Source of the DNA: Muribaculaceae bacterium
GTDB taxonomy: Bacteria; Bacteroidota; Bacteroidia; Bacteroidales; Muribaculaceae
Length of the DNA: 64,000 nucleotides
Direction of reading: 5' to 3'
Assembly: GCA_024400935.1 (NCBI GenBank)
Contig: JAKSLZ010000001.1
Coordinates: forward strand, 34,842-98,841
A model generated the notes under the pieces. That model was given only the letters and a program-made list of their open reading frames with translations. It had not been told where the DNA came from and searched no databases. Position numbers and translations under genes: made by a program. Below, piece after piece: positions 36,271 through 44,323 of this stretch. The first letter of the stretch is position 1. Every line of letters starts with the position of its first letter.

Positions 36271-36367
36271 CTATTTTTTTTTGTTTAAGATGCGGTTTTA
36301 CGGCACTATTTGGGACTATAGGCACGCAACATTTTGTTTCTGTTCTAGTTTTGTCAAAAAAAAGTAG

Positions 36368-36375
36368 TAACTTTG
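36368..36375 (+). promoter_or_regulatory. -7 element of the DUF4369 lipoprotein gene
   Basis: TAACTTTG ends eight bases before the ATG at 36383; probably another leaderless transcript, divergent from the GH3 promoter. Confidence 0.65.
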
Positions 36376-36382
36376 TGGCATT

Positions 36383-37390
36383 ATGAAGCATATTATAGCA
36401 ATACTGGCTCTCGCGGTGCTTGCTGTGACTCTCACAGCATGCGGCGGCGGCAGCACTTTCAAGATAAGCGCCAACATCGACGGCATGGGCAACCAAAACC
36501 TGCACGTGGTGTTTCTGGGCGACTCGGGGGTGAGTGATGCATTCATCCCTTCACAAGACAATACATTCAAGATTCAAGGCTCGTCGACCGACCTTACCAT
36601 AGTGAGCATCCTCGACAGCCAGAACAAGCCCCTGCTGCGCATCGCGGCACAGGGCGGACAATCGCTCGAGATCACTGGTGACATCAACAATCCACACCAC
36701 TACAAGTGCAAGGGTAGTGACGTGGCACAGGAATGGATGGAATTTGAAACCGAGAATGCCTCGCTATATGACATGGTCGACCACACCAAGCTGGACCAGG
36801 CCATTGAGAAATATGTAAAAGAAAATCCCAAGAGCGTGGTCTCTACACTGCTTGTCGTGGCCGACTACAGCCAGCTCACCACTCCCAAGGGCGCAGCACT
36901 GCTCGAGTCAATAGATGCCGAGGCACGCCCCGAGTCTCTGGTCAAGAGCGCACAGCAGGCTCTGGAACTTGCCGGCAAGCCCGACACCCAGCTACACACC
37001 ATGATGCTATATGGCATCAACGGTGACTTTGAGCCCTTTAGCCCTAATAACTCAACGGCTACACTCATCTACTGGTGGAACAACTGCGACGAAGCACGCT
37101 CTACAAGCATAGAGCGCATCAAGCAACTTGAACAGCAATACGGCACTCGACTGGCAGTGGCCGACGTCAACCTGTCGCCCGACACTGCCGGATGGCATGC
37201 CACTGTGATCAACGACGCCACACACTGGCGCCACTTGTGGGCTCCTGGCAGCGTGCTCGACCCTGCTATACAGTCGTTGCGCATCAACTCACTGCCGTTG
37301 TGCATCGTCACCGACTCGGTGGGCAAGCAAATCTATCGCGGCGATGACATCAACGCTGCATCGGCGGCACTGGCCAAGTGCATCAAGTAG
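36383..37390 (+). CDS. DUF4369-type lipoprotein with degenerate thioredoxin-like C-terminus
   Basis: A 335-residue lipoprotein: signal peptide with lipobox LTAC (Cys about residue 20), an N-terminal DUF4369-like beta domain (FKISANIDGMGNQNLHVVFL, GQSLEITGDINNP) and a C-terminal thioredoxin-like region (NPKSVVSTLLVV, LPLCIVTDSVGKQIYRGDDI) that lacks a CxxC active site. Such proteins sit in the Bacteroidetes envelope near thiol-disulfide proteins; this one cannot be a redox enzyme as it stands. The next gene begins 64 bases later on the same strand. Confidence 0.82.
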   Translation: MKHIIAILALAVLAVTLTACGGGSTFKISANIDGMGNQNLHVVFLGDSGVSDAFIPSQDNTFKIQGSSTDLTIVSILDSQNKPLLRIAAQGGQSLEITGDINNPHHYKCKGSDVAQEWMEFETENASLYDMVDHTKLDQAIEKYVKENPKSVVSTLLVVADYSQLTTPKGAALLESIDAEARPESLVKSAQQALELAGKPDTQLHTMMLYGINGDFEPFSPNNSTATLIYWWNNCDEARSTSIERIKQLEQQYGTRLAVADVNLSPDTAGWHATVINDATHWRHLWAPGSVLDPAIQSLRINSLPLCIVTDSVGKQIYRGDDINAASAALAKCIK

Positions 37391-37454
37391 ATGGCCGGGC
37401 TTTAACAAGGGAAAAATGTATAACTATACCGCATAACAATAATTACAAATCAAA

Positions 37455-38240
37455 ATGAAGAAATTTTTCTTATATGCTGCAGCTATGATGCTGCTACCGC
37501 TCACAATGAGCGCACAAGATAAAAAAGAAGTAGTGGAATATTCAGTAGACCGTCCCAGCACATGCGCTGGTTCAGGCATCACTCCCAAGGGCAAAGTACT
37601 GTGGGAAGTGGGCATGAACTACAACCATGACACGGCCGAGAAAGTAGACGGTGAGGAAGTGACACCTGCAATCAGCACTTTCACATTCATGAACTCACTG
37701 GTGCGCTATGGTCTGCTCGACAATGTGGAGCTGCGACTGCAATGGGACCTCATGCACCAGCGCATCCATGGCGTTAAAGACAACGGTGTGGGCCCCCTCA
37801 CACTGGGTACTAAGGTAAAATTCTTCGACGGCAAAGGCTATATACCTGCCATCTCTCTGTTGACTAACGTCACCTTCCCCTTGGCATCTAAGACATTCCG
37901 CCCGGCCAACATAGCCCCCAGCGTAATTTTGCTGGCCGACCACAACATCTCTGACAACGTAGGACTCACTTACAACACAGGTCTGCTGTGGGACGGCGGT
38001 GACTCGCACCCCGCAACACTCGTTGCAGTGTGCAGCAGCTACACCATCACACCCCGAGTGGGTTGCTTCCTGGAGAGCTACAACTACTTCAAGGCACACA
38101 CTAATCCTTCATTCAACGCTAACGTGGGCGGTACCTATCAAATTACACCCAGAGTGCGTGCCGATGCTTCTATCTTCTGCAACGTGAACCGCGGCAACAA
38201 CGTGGGCTTCAACCTGGGTGTGGCTTGGCTCATCAACTAA
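37455..38240 (+). CDS. Outer-membrane beta-barrel protein (transporter-like)
   Basis: A 261-residue protein with signal peptide MKKFFLYAAAMMLLPLTMSAQ and alternating beta-strand pattern to the end (VLWEVGMNYNH, VELRLQWDLM, LTLGTKVKFFDG, VGFNLGVAWLIN). It resembles the MetA-pathway phenol-degradation/transporter barrel group, with the typical DRP...GSGITPKGKVLWEVG opening. Ends in a hydrophobic strand as outer-membrane proteins do. Substrate unknown. Confidence 0.8.
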   Translation: MKKFFLYAAAMMLLPLTMSAQDKKEVVEYSVDRPSTCAGSGITPKGKVLWEVGMNYNHDTAEKVDGEEVTPAISTFTFMNSLVRYGLLDNVELRLQWDLMHQRIHGVKDNGVGPLTLGTKVKFFDGKGYIPAISLLTNVTFPLASKTFRPANIAPSVILLADHNISDNVGLTYNTGLLWDGGDSHPATLVAVCSSYTITPRVGCFLESYNYFKAHTNPSFNANVGGTYQITPRVRADASIFCNVNRGNNVGFNLGVAWLIN

Positions 38241-38265
38241 ACAGCAACGTCCATCCCGGCCCCCG

Positions 38266-38814
38266 ATGTTTATAGACAAGTATTACCCCCACGAGTATAT
38301 AGAGGACGTTTACTCTATCGACTATGATGCTTTGCTCAGGCAAGGCATCAGGGGGCTTATATTTGACATAGACAACACACTGGTGCCACACGGAGCCGAC
38401 TCCACACCGGCAGTAGACGCATTCTTCAGCACCTTGCACGACAAGGGATTCAAGACCCTGTTGCTATCTAACAACAGCGAGTCGCGCATACAGCGCTTCA
38501 ACGCCCACATAGGCACGCTCTACATCTATGATGCAGGCAAGCCGCATCCGGCAGCTTATGAGGCGGCAGTGCAGTCAATGGGGCTGAATAAAGAAGAGGT
38601 AGTGATGATAGGCGACCAGGTGTTTACCGACATTTGCGGAGCCAACCGCAGCGGCATTCCCGGCATTCTTGTCAAGTATATAGGATACTACAAGAAGGAG
38701 AAAAAAGGAATAAGACGGCGCATAGAAAAAGCCATCCTTTATTGCTACCGCCACAGCAACAAGACACACCGCCTAGGCAACATAACCTTAAAAACACAAA
38801 ACCCTAACAAATGA
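38266..38814 (+). CDS. YqeG-family HAD IIIA-type phosphatase
   Basis: A 182-residue HAD phosphatase from ATG 38266 (MFIDKYYPHEYIEDVYSIDY); the longer frame from 38218 overlaps the preceding gene and lacks family sequence. Motif I IFDIDNTLVPHG, motif II LLLSNNSESRI, and motifs III/IV KPHP and MIGDQVFTDICGANRSGI are all present. The family resembles phosphatidylglycerophosphate phosphatases (YqeG, Gep4). The basic C-terminal tail (YYKKEKKGIRRRIEK) may bind membrane or nucleic acid. Stop overlaps the next ATG (ATGA). Confidence 0.9.
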   Translation: MFIDKYYPHEYIEDVYSIDYDALLRQGIRGLIFDIDNTLVPHGADSTPAVDAFFSTLHDKGFKTLLLSNNSESRIQRFNAHIGTLYIYDAGKPHPAAYEAAVQSMGLNKEEVVMIGDQVFTDICGANRSGIPGILVKYIGYYKKEKKGIRRRIEKAILYCYRHSNKTHRLGNITLKTQNPNK

Positions 38815-39638
38815 AACGTAGAAACTTTTGCAGCCTCGGACCCTGGGCCTACGCAATATCATTGCGCAAGCAAATCATCAAGCGACACATCAAGAACATG
38901 ATGAGCCGCGACAAATATGCCGCCACGCGCTCTGAGCAGCAAATGCCCGTGGTAGTGTATAGCCACAGCGGCAATATGATTAAGCGCGGACCAGGTATCG
39001 ACGAGCAACTACAGCTCAATAAAGCCGACAACATACGCCTGGCATGCAGCCGCATGAATGGTCTGGTGATACAACCCGGCGAGTCATTCTCGTTTTGGCA
39101 CTACGTGGGCAAGACCAGCAAGAAAAATGGGTTTACCGAGGGACGCGTCATCGTCAACGGCAAGCTCGTGGCAGGCACCGGAGGCGGACTGTGCAACCTG
39201 GCCAACACACTGCACCTGCTGGTGATGCACAGCCCCATGACCATCACTGAACTTCATCATCACAGCGATGCACTCGCTCCCGACCCTGACGGGGTGCGCA
39301 CACCTTATAGCGCCGGCACGTCGGTCAACTACAACTTCGTTGATTTCAGGTTTCGCAACGACACCCAGCAGCCCGTGCAGCTGTGCACATGGTGCAACGG
39401 CGACACACTGCATGCCCAGCTGCGCACCACAACTGAGTATCCCAACACCTACCGCATAGTAGAGGAACACCATCACTTCCACAAGGAAGACAACGGCCAC
39501 TACTACCGCATCTCAAAGATCTACCGCGAGACACTGGACCGCAACACAGGCCAAGTCATATCGCGAGACCTCAAGTGGGACAACCATTCAAAAGTGATGT
39601 TTGACCCCACCCTCATCCCAAAAAATCAACTCAAATAA
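38811..39638 (+). CDS. VanW family protein
   Basis: A 275-residue protein with the VanW core: LVIQPGESFSFWHYVGKTS, GFTEGRVIVNGKLV and GTGGGLCNLANTLHLLV. VanW was first seen in a vancomycin-resistance cluster, but the family is widespread and its biochemical role is unknown. The N-terminus (MKRRNFCSLGPWAYAISLRK) has no clear signal peptide. Translationally coupled to the YqeG-like gene. A terminator follows. Confidence 0.9.
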   Translation: MKRRNFCSLGPWAYAISLRKQIIKRHIKNMMSRDKYAATRSEQQMPVVVYSHSGNMIKRGPGIDEQLQLNKADNIRLACSRMNGLVIQPGESFSFWHYVGKTSKKNGFTEGRVIVNGKLVAGTGGGLCNLANTLHLLVMHSPMTITELHHHSDALAPDPDGVRTPYSAGTSVNYNFVDFRFRNDTQQPVQLCTWCNGDTLHAQLRTTTEYPNTYRIVEEHHHFHKEDNGHYYRISKIYRETLDRNTGQVISRDLKWDNHSKVMFDPTLIPKNQLK

Positions 39639-39672
39639 AAAAAATGCTCATAAAGCACTTTTTACACAATAG

Positions 39673-39725
39673 TAAGAGGGCTTCCCTATGCTAAGCGGCT
39701 CCGTCGCTTAGGCTATTCTCTTTTA
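39673..39725. terminator. Bidirectional terminator between vanW and trmH-like genes
   Basis: CTAAGCG (39691-39697) pairs with CGCTTAG (39705-39711); outer bases AAGAG and CTCTT extend it, and T or A runs lie on either side. It serves two convergent genes. Confidence 0.75.
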
Positions 39726-40253
39726 CAGTTTGAACTGCTGGAAGAGGTGCCACATCACTATCGCTGCCGTGTTAGCTATGTTGAGCGAGTGCTTTGTGCC
39801 TAGCTGGGGTATCTCGATGCAGCAGTCACTGTTATCAACAACCTCCTGCTCCACGCCTTTCACCTCATTACCAAACACTACCGCATATTTCTCGTCAGGC
39901 TTGATAATAAATTGTTCAAGACTTGTGCTGCCGTGTACTTGCTCTATTGAACAAATTTTATAACCTTTGCACTTGAGTTCTTTGACACATTGCATAGTTT
40001 CTTTATAATAGCTCCACTCCACACTCTCCTCAGCACCCAGTGCAGTCTTATGAATCTCGGGGCGCGGCGGCTGTGACGTGATGCCACACAGGCACACGCC
40101 CTCGATGACAAAAGCATCACCGGTGCGGAACACGCTGCCCACGTTCATCTCGCTGCGCACGTTGTCGAGCACAACCACGAGCGGAATCTTCTCCACCTCT
40201 TTATATTGCTCAGCATCCACACGATGCAGTTCGAGCATTGATTTCTTCTTCAT
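39723..40253 (-). CDS. TrmH-type (SpoU) RNA 2'-O-methyltransferase
   Basis: A 176-residue SPOUT methyltransferase without the extra N-terminal substrate domain of longer members. Motif 1 VVLDNVRSEMNVGSVFRTGD, motif 2 AVVFGNEVKGVEQEVV and motif 3 IEIPQLGTKHSLNIANTAA form the trefoil-knot SAM site. The target (tRNA or rRNA 2'-OH) cannot be told. Confidence 0.92.
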   Translation of the reverse strand: MKKKSMLELHRVDAEQYKEVEKIPLVVVLDNVRSEMNVGSVFRTGDAFVIEGVCLCGITSQPPRPEIHKTALGAEESVEWSYYKETMQCVKELKCKGYKICSIEQVHGSTSLEQFIIKPDEKYAVVFGNEVKGVEQEVVDNSDCCIEIPQLGTKHSLNIANTAAIVMWHLFQQFKL

Positions 40254-40259
40254 AATTAT

Positions 40260-41174
40260 TTATTTTTCAATCTTCACCTCTTTGCATTTACAAAAAACAC
40301 TATCGTGACGATATTCATAACCCATCCCGATAGGCACATATAAAGTTATTTTTGATAAATCTATATCATAAAAAGCCTTTGCAATATCTTTAGCAAGAAG
40401 TGTACTTTTTATATGAACCTCAACTAATCCTGTGCAACCTTTGAATACTCTATCACCTATATTGGTTACACTGTTCGGAAGCTCGATATTGGTTAAACTT
40501 GTGCACTCCCAAAATGCAGAATCACCTATGCTGGTCACACTGTTCGGAAGCTCGATATTGGTTAAACCGCTGCAATGTGAGAAGGCACCATCTCCTATAC
40601 TGGTTACACTGTTTGGAAACTCGATATTGGTTAAAGCACTGCAACCCCAGAAGGCATAATCACCTATGCTGGTTACACTGTTCGGAAGCTCGATATTGGT
40701 TAAACCGCTGCAATGTGAGAAGGCACCATCTCCTATACTGGTTACACTGTTTGGAAGTTCGATACTGGTTAAACTTGTGCACTCCCCAAATGCACTATCT
40801 CCTATGTTGGTCACACTGTTTGGAAGCTCGATACTGGTTAAAGCACTGCAACCACAGAAGGCTTCATAACCTATGCTGGTTACACTGTTCGGAATTTCGA
40901 TACTGGTTAAACCGCTGCAATGTGAGAAGGCCTCGTCACCTATGCTGGTCACACTGTTCGGAAGCTCTATATTGGTTAAATTTGTGCACTTTTCAAATGC
41001 ATAATCACCTATGCTGGTTACACTGTTTGGAAGCTCGATACTGGTTAAACTTGTGCACTCCAAAAATGCACAATCACATATGCTGATTACACTATTTGGG
41101 ATAACAACCTCAGTGGCTGATTTATCACAGCTTAATAGTACCTTTCCGTTGCTACTTAATTTTATATTTTTCAT
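40260..41174 (-). CDS. BspA-type leucine-rich repeat protein with near-identical repeats
   Basis: A 304-residue protein of ten 23-residue LRR_5 repeats (consensus IELPNSVTSIGDxAFxxCxxL) followed by a degenerate cap ending YVPIGMGYEYRHDSVF. Repeats at the DNA level are 69 bases and often over 85 percent identical by eye, so slippage and copy-number change are likely. No signal peptide is present (MKNIKLSSNGKVLLSCDKSA), unlike classical BspA adhesins; it may be cytoplasmic or have lost its leader. It begins 10 bases downstream of the stop of a truncated ATPase gene on the same strand. Confidence 0.85.
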   Translation of the reverse strand: MKNIKLSSNGKVLLSCDKSATEVVIPNSVISICDCAFLECTSLTSIELPNSVTSIGDYAFEKCTNLTNIELPNSVTSIGDEAFSHCSGLTSIEIPNSVTSIGYEAFCGCSALTSIELPNSVTNIGDSAFGECTSLTSIELPNSVTSIGDGAFSHCSGLTNIELPNSVTSIGDYAFWGCSALTNIEFPNSVTSIGDGAFSHCSGLTNIELPNSVTSIGDSAFWECTSLTNIELPNSVTNIGDRVFKGCTGLVEVHIKSTLLAKDIAKAFYDIDLSKITLYVPIGMGYEYRHDSVFCKCKEVKIEK

Positions 41175-41183
41175 AATATTTTT

Positions 41184-41396
41184 TTACCATTTACCCACCA
41201 CCTCGTTGGCGCAGTTTAAAAACATAATGTAATATATAGGTATATATGTTATCGTGCCTTTTGTGTATACTTTGCGTTCATTAGACAGCACAAATGCCTG
41301 CTTTATGTTGTATTCTTCTACTTCTATAAAATGGTTAAATGCACTGTGCACAGTATAGTCTTTGCCCGATTTTACCTCAATAGGCAGGGTGAGAAA
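41184..41396 (-). pseudogene. 3' remnant of an AAA/DUF4143 ATPase gene
   Basis: On the minus strand these bases read FLTLPIEVKSGKDYTVHSAF, then NHFIEVEEYNIKQAFVLSNE, then RKVYTKGTITYIPIYYIMFL and NCANEVVGKW with a stop at 41184. This is the C-terminal end of the ATPase family found intact at 53233 and 61930; the nuclease-like P-x-E-V-K motif is retained. A stop codon precedes it and no ATPase domain remains. The 33-base repeats that precede intact members begin immediately upstream. Confidence 0.85.
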
Positions 41397-41397
41397 T

Positions 41398-41480
41398 TAC
41401 ACTTTTCCTATATTTTTTACCTTACAAAAATACACTTTTCCTATAAATTATACAAACATAAAATACACTTTTCCTTTTTT
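41398..41480 (-). repeat. Three 33-base-period repeats, core GGAAAAGTGTA (locus A)
   Basis: TACACTTTTCC occurs on the plus strand at 41398, 41431 and 41464, exactly 33 bases apart. Read toward the remnant gene (minus strand) the unit is TATAGGAAAAGTGTA plus AT-rich filler. The same core and period precede the ATPases at 53.2 and 61.9 kb. Confidence 0.9.
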
Positions 41481-41646
41481 TCAATATAATTTTTACTCAT
41501 ACACATGAGTATTTAAACTTACCTTTTTCACTCCAAAGAAAGTTTCTATACACCAATAATTTTTTTTGCTTATTTCCAACCCTTACCTTACAAGTATTCC
41601 TCGCACACAAAATATAAGACACAGAGAAAAAATAGTGTGGAGGCTA

Positions 41647-41901
41647 AGAGAGGCTGGAAGCCTATACGCAGAACCTTGGTTCTGCACATAACCCTGTCCT
41701 AACTGAGCGCATGCGAAGGCAGGGCAGGGATAACGACACAATATACTGCGGTTGAAGACCGCCACCTTGTATATATAGAGGTAGCGGTCTTCAACCGCGA
41801 TTTCTTCACACTTTACACCCCCACTAGCAGTCGTTTCACTCCTTTCGGTGGGGGTTATGTGCCCAAAGCACAGCTTTGTGCGTGTCGGCTTTCAGCCTCT
41901 C
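41647..41901. mobile_element. MITE-like element with imperfect inverted repeats of about 48 bases
   Basis: The left arm 41647-41694 (AGAGGCTGGAAGCC ... CTGCACATAACCC) and right arm 41852-41901 (GGGTTATGTGC ... GGCTTTCAGCCTCT) are inverted copies. In the centre, GCGGTTGAAGACCGCCACCT (41748-41767) pairs with AGGTAGCGGTCTTCAACCGC (41779-41798) with one mismatch. The total length is about 255 bases with no convincing gene, consistent with a non-autonomous element or a structured RNA. Confidence 0.6.
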
Positions 41902-42455
41902 ATTTTTTTTTATTTTCTATTAAAATAATCTGTGATATCAGTGAGATCCGCGCGGGGTGTTTCATTGCTTTATAGTCACCCTAAGAAAATAATAAATTCT
42001 TTTAAGATTATAATATATGAAGTGGAAGTTTTGGGTTTTTCACAATCTTGTTAATAACCCTGTTAATTGTTGACAATAAATTTTTAATAAAAAAAAATAA
42101 CTTACTCTTGACAAATTCATTTCTATGCGGCTTATAAAAATATCCCATTCACTCCAAATTAGTTATTTTGTAGTTTTTAATTTACTTTCAACACTATTTT
42201 GTGTGGTTTTCTACACTACAATGGAGAAAAAATTATTAACTTTGCACATTATTAACAACCCTGTTAATAACACATAAAAGTCTTTTATTTTCAGCATTTA
42301 AAGTTGTTAAATATATGATGATAAACACATAGTTTGGTTTAATAAGTTAATATGCAAGTTTATTAGCAAAAAGTTATCATCACAATTAACAGGCTACTAT
42401 CAATAGAATAAAAGAGTTTTTAAAGAAAAAAATAATTTAAATTTTAGATTGAGTT
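41902..42455. other. AT-rich intergenic region with TGTTAATAA-type motifs
   Basis: No gene seen. A degenerate GTGAGATCCGCGCGG copy lies near 41950. Between 42050 and 42275 the phrases TGTTAATAACCCTGTTAAT and TTATTAACAACCCTGTTAAT repeat in a very AT-rich setting, and TTAACTTTG near 42240 resembles a -7 element. TTATTAACA differs from a DnaA box (TTATCCACA) at two positions, so an origin is possible but weak. Confidence 0.4.
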
Positions 42456-44318
42456 GTGAAAAATCCTGCTGTAGAATTGGCTCGACAACGTGCTTTGCTC
42501 CTGATGGAGTATGAGCACGAGAGGAAGGAGTTTCAACGTCTCACTGAGACTATGGGAGTGGGCCGCAAGGTGAAACGCGGCGACTGCTGGTTCCCTGTGT
42601 CGGTGGGCAGGTCTTACTATAATTCACTCAACCAGCTGGTGGTGGAAATCAACCGCAACGACGACAGCGAGATTGAGCACAACTTTGAATATGGCCGCCA
42701 GGTGATGTTCTTTGCACAAAGCGGCCTTGATGACATCAGCTATTTTAAGTTTACCGGCACTGTTAGTTATGCCGAGGCCGACCGCATGGTGATTATAATG
42801 CCCGATCAGGAGAGTGTGTCCCTACTCATGGGCCACGACTCGGTGGGCGTGCAGCTGTCATTTGACGAGACTACTTATAAACTGATGATAGAAGCCCTGG
42901 GGCGGGTGATTAATGCCAAGGGCAACCGTCTGGCACAGTTGCGCGACACTTTCTATAATAGGAGCGAGACGGGCAAGTACACATTTGCACCCATGCGTTT
43001 CCCATGGCTCAATGCTACACAGGAGCGTGCGGTGAACGAGGTGCTGTGGGCTAAGGATGTGGCCATCGTACACGGTCCTCCGGGCACGGGCAAGACTACG
43101 ACGCTGGTAGAGGCCATATATGAGACCCTGCGGCGTGAGAACCAAGTGCTGGTGTGCGCACAGAGCAACATGGCGGTGGACTGGATAAGCGAGCGACTTA
43201 TGGACCGCGGCATCGATGTGCTGCGTGTGGGCAATCCCACCAGAGTAAACGACAAGATGTTGTCGCAAACCTACGAGCGCCGCTATGAGGATCATCCTGA
43301 CTATCCACAGCTGTGGGCACTGCGCAAGACTATGCGTGAGCTGCGCGGCAATAGACACAGGAGTGAGGCCTTTCACCAGAAGATGGACCGCCTCAAGAAC
43401 CGTGCCATGGAGCTGGAACTGCGCATACACAATGACCTGTTCTCGCAGGCGCGTGTTATCTCGTGCACGCTGGCCGGCAGCGCAAGCCGCGTGCTCGAGG
43501 GTATGAAATTCTCCACCCTTTTTATCGATGAGGCCGCACAGGCACTCGAAGCAGCCTGCTGGATAGCCATACGCAAGGCAGGACGCGTGATATTTGCCGG
43601 TGACCACCAGCAGCTTCCTCCCACCGTAAAGTGCCTGGAGGCGCTAAAAGGGGGACTGGGAAAGACTCTTATGGAACGCATAGTGGAAAGCAACCCACAG
43701 GTGGTTACATTGCTCAAGGTGCAGTACAGGATGAACGAGGAGATAATGCGTTTCTCCAGCGACTGGTTCTATAATGGTGAGGTGGAGAGCGCCCCTGAGG
43801 TGAAGTATCGTGGTATCCTCGACTATGACAACCCCATGATGTGGATCGACACTAGCGAGGTAGAGGGTGGCGAGGAATTTGTGGGCGAGAGCTATGGCCG
43901 CGTCAACCGCAGCGAGGCACAGCTCACTATAGACACTCTGAAGGAATTCTTTGAAAAGGTGGGCCGTGACCGTGTGCTTGAGGAGAGCATCGATGTGGGT
44001 ATCATTTCGCCCTATCGTGCCCAGGTGCAGTTGTTGCGTCGCATGATCAGGCACAACGACTACTTCAAGCCATTGCGCCGTCTCGTCACTGTAAACACCG
44101 TAGACGGCTTCCAGGGACAAGAAAGGGATATAATAGTAATATCTATGGTGCGCGACAACGATGAGGGCCAGATAGGCTTCCTGCGCGACCTCAGGCGCAT
44201 GAATGTGGCAATAACACGTGCGCGCATGAAACTCATCATCATGGGCAATGCCGAGACGATGAGCCGCCATCCATTCTACAAGAAACTTTATGAATATATT
44301 AATTATCTAAATCTATAA
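42456..44318 (+). CDS. Superfamily 1 (Upf1/DNA2-like) helicase
   Basis: A 620-residue SF1B-type helicase starting at GTG 42456 (MKNPAVELARQRALLLMEYE). An N-terminal beta-barrel region of about 180 residues precedes the motor. Walker A HGPPGTGKTTTL (207-218), motif Ia CAQSNMAVDW, Walker B TLFIDEAAQALEA, motif III FAGDHQQLPPTVK, motif IV VQYRMNEEIMRFSS, motif V VNTVDGFQGQERDIIVIS, motif VI NVAITRARMKLI. Similar to IGHMBP2-like bacterial helicases that act on RNA or DNA; the substrate is unknown. The next gene begins five bases after the stop. Confidence 0.93.
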   Translation: MKNPAVELARQRALLLMEYEHERKEFQRLTETMGVGRKVKRGDCWFPVSVGRSYYNSLNQLVVEINRNDDSEIEHNFEYGRQVMFFAQSGLDDISYFKFTGTVSYAEADRMVIIMPDQESVSLLMGHDSVGVQLSFDETTYKLMIEALGRVINAKGNRLAQLRDTFYNRSETGKYTFAPMRFPWLNATQERAVNEVLWAKDVAIVHGPPGTGKTTTLVEAIYETLRRENQVLVCAQSNMAVDWISERLMDRGIDVLRVGNPTRVNDKMLSQTYERRYEDHPDYPQLWALRKTMRELRGNRHRSEAFHQKMDRLKNRAMELELRIHNDLFSQARVISCTLAGSASRVLEGMKFSTLFIDEAAQALEAACWIAIRKAGRVIFAGDHQQLPPTVKCLEALKGGLGKTLMERIVESNPQVVTLLKVQYRMNEEIMRFSSDWFYNGEVESAPEVKYRGILDYDNPMMWIDTSEVEGGEEFVGESYGRVNRSEAQLTIDTLKEFFEKVGRDRVLEESIDVGIISPYRAQVQLLRRMIRHNDYFKPLRRLVTVNTVDGFQGQERDIIVISMVRDNDEGQIGFLRDLRRMNVAITRARMKLIIMGNAETMSRHPFYKKLYEYINYLNL

Positions 44319-44323
44319 TTGTT

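Noticed and set aside
40499-41086. A 195-codon repetitive Cys/Trp/His frame on the plus strand
   Set aside because: It is the reverse reading of the leucine-rich repeats; its periodicity simply mirrors the 69-base DNA repeats.
41583-41765. A 60-codon frame on the minus strand
   Set aside because: It lies within the inverted-repeat element and has no domain, start signal or composition supporting a protein.
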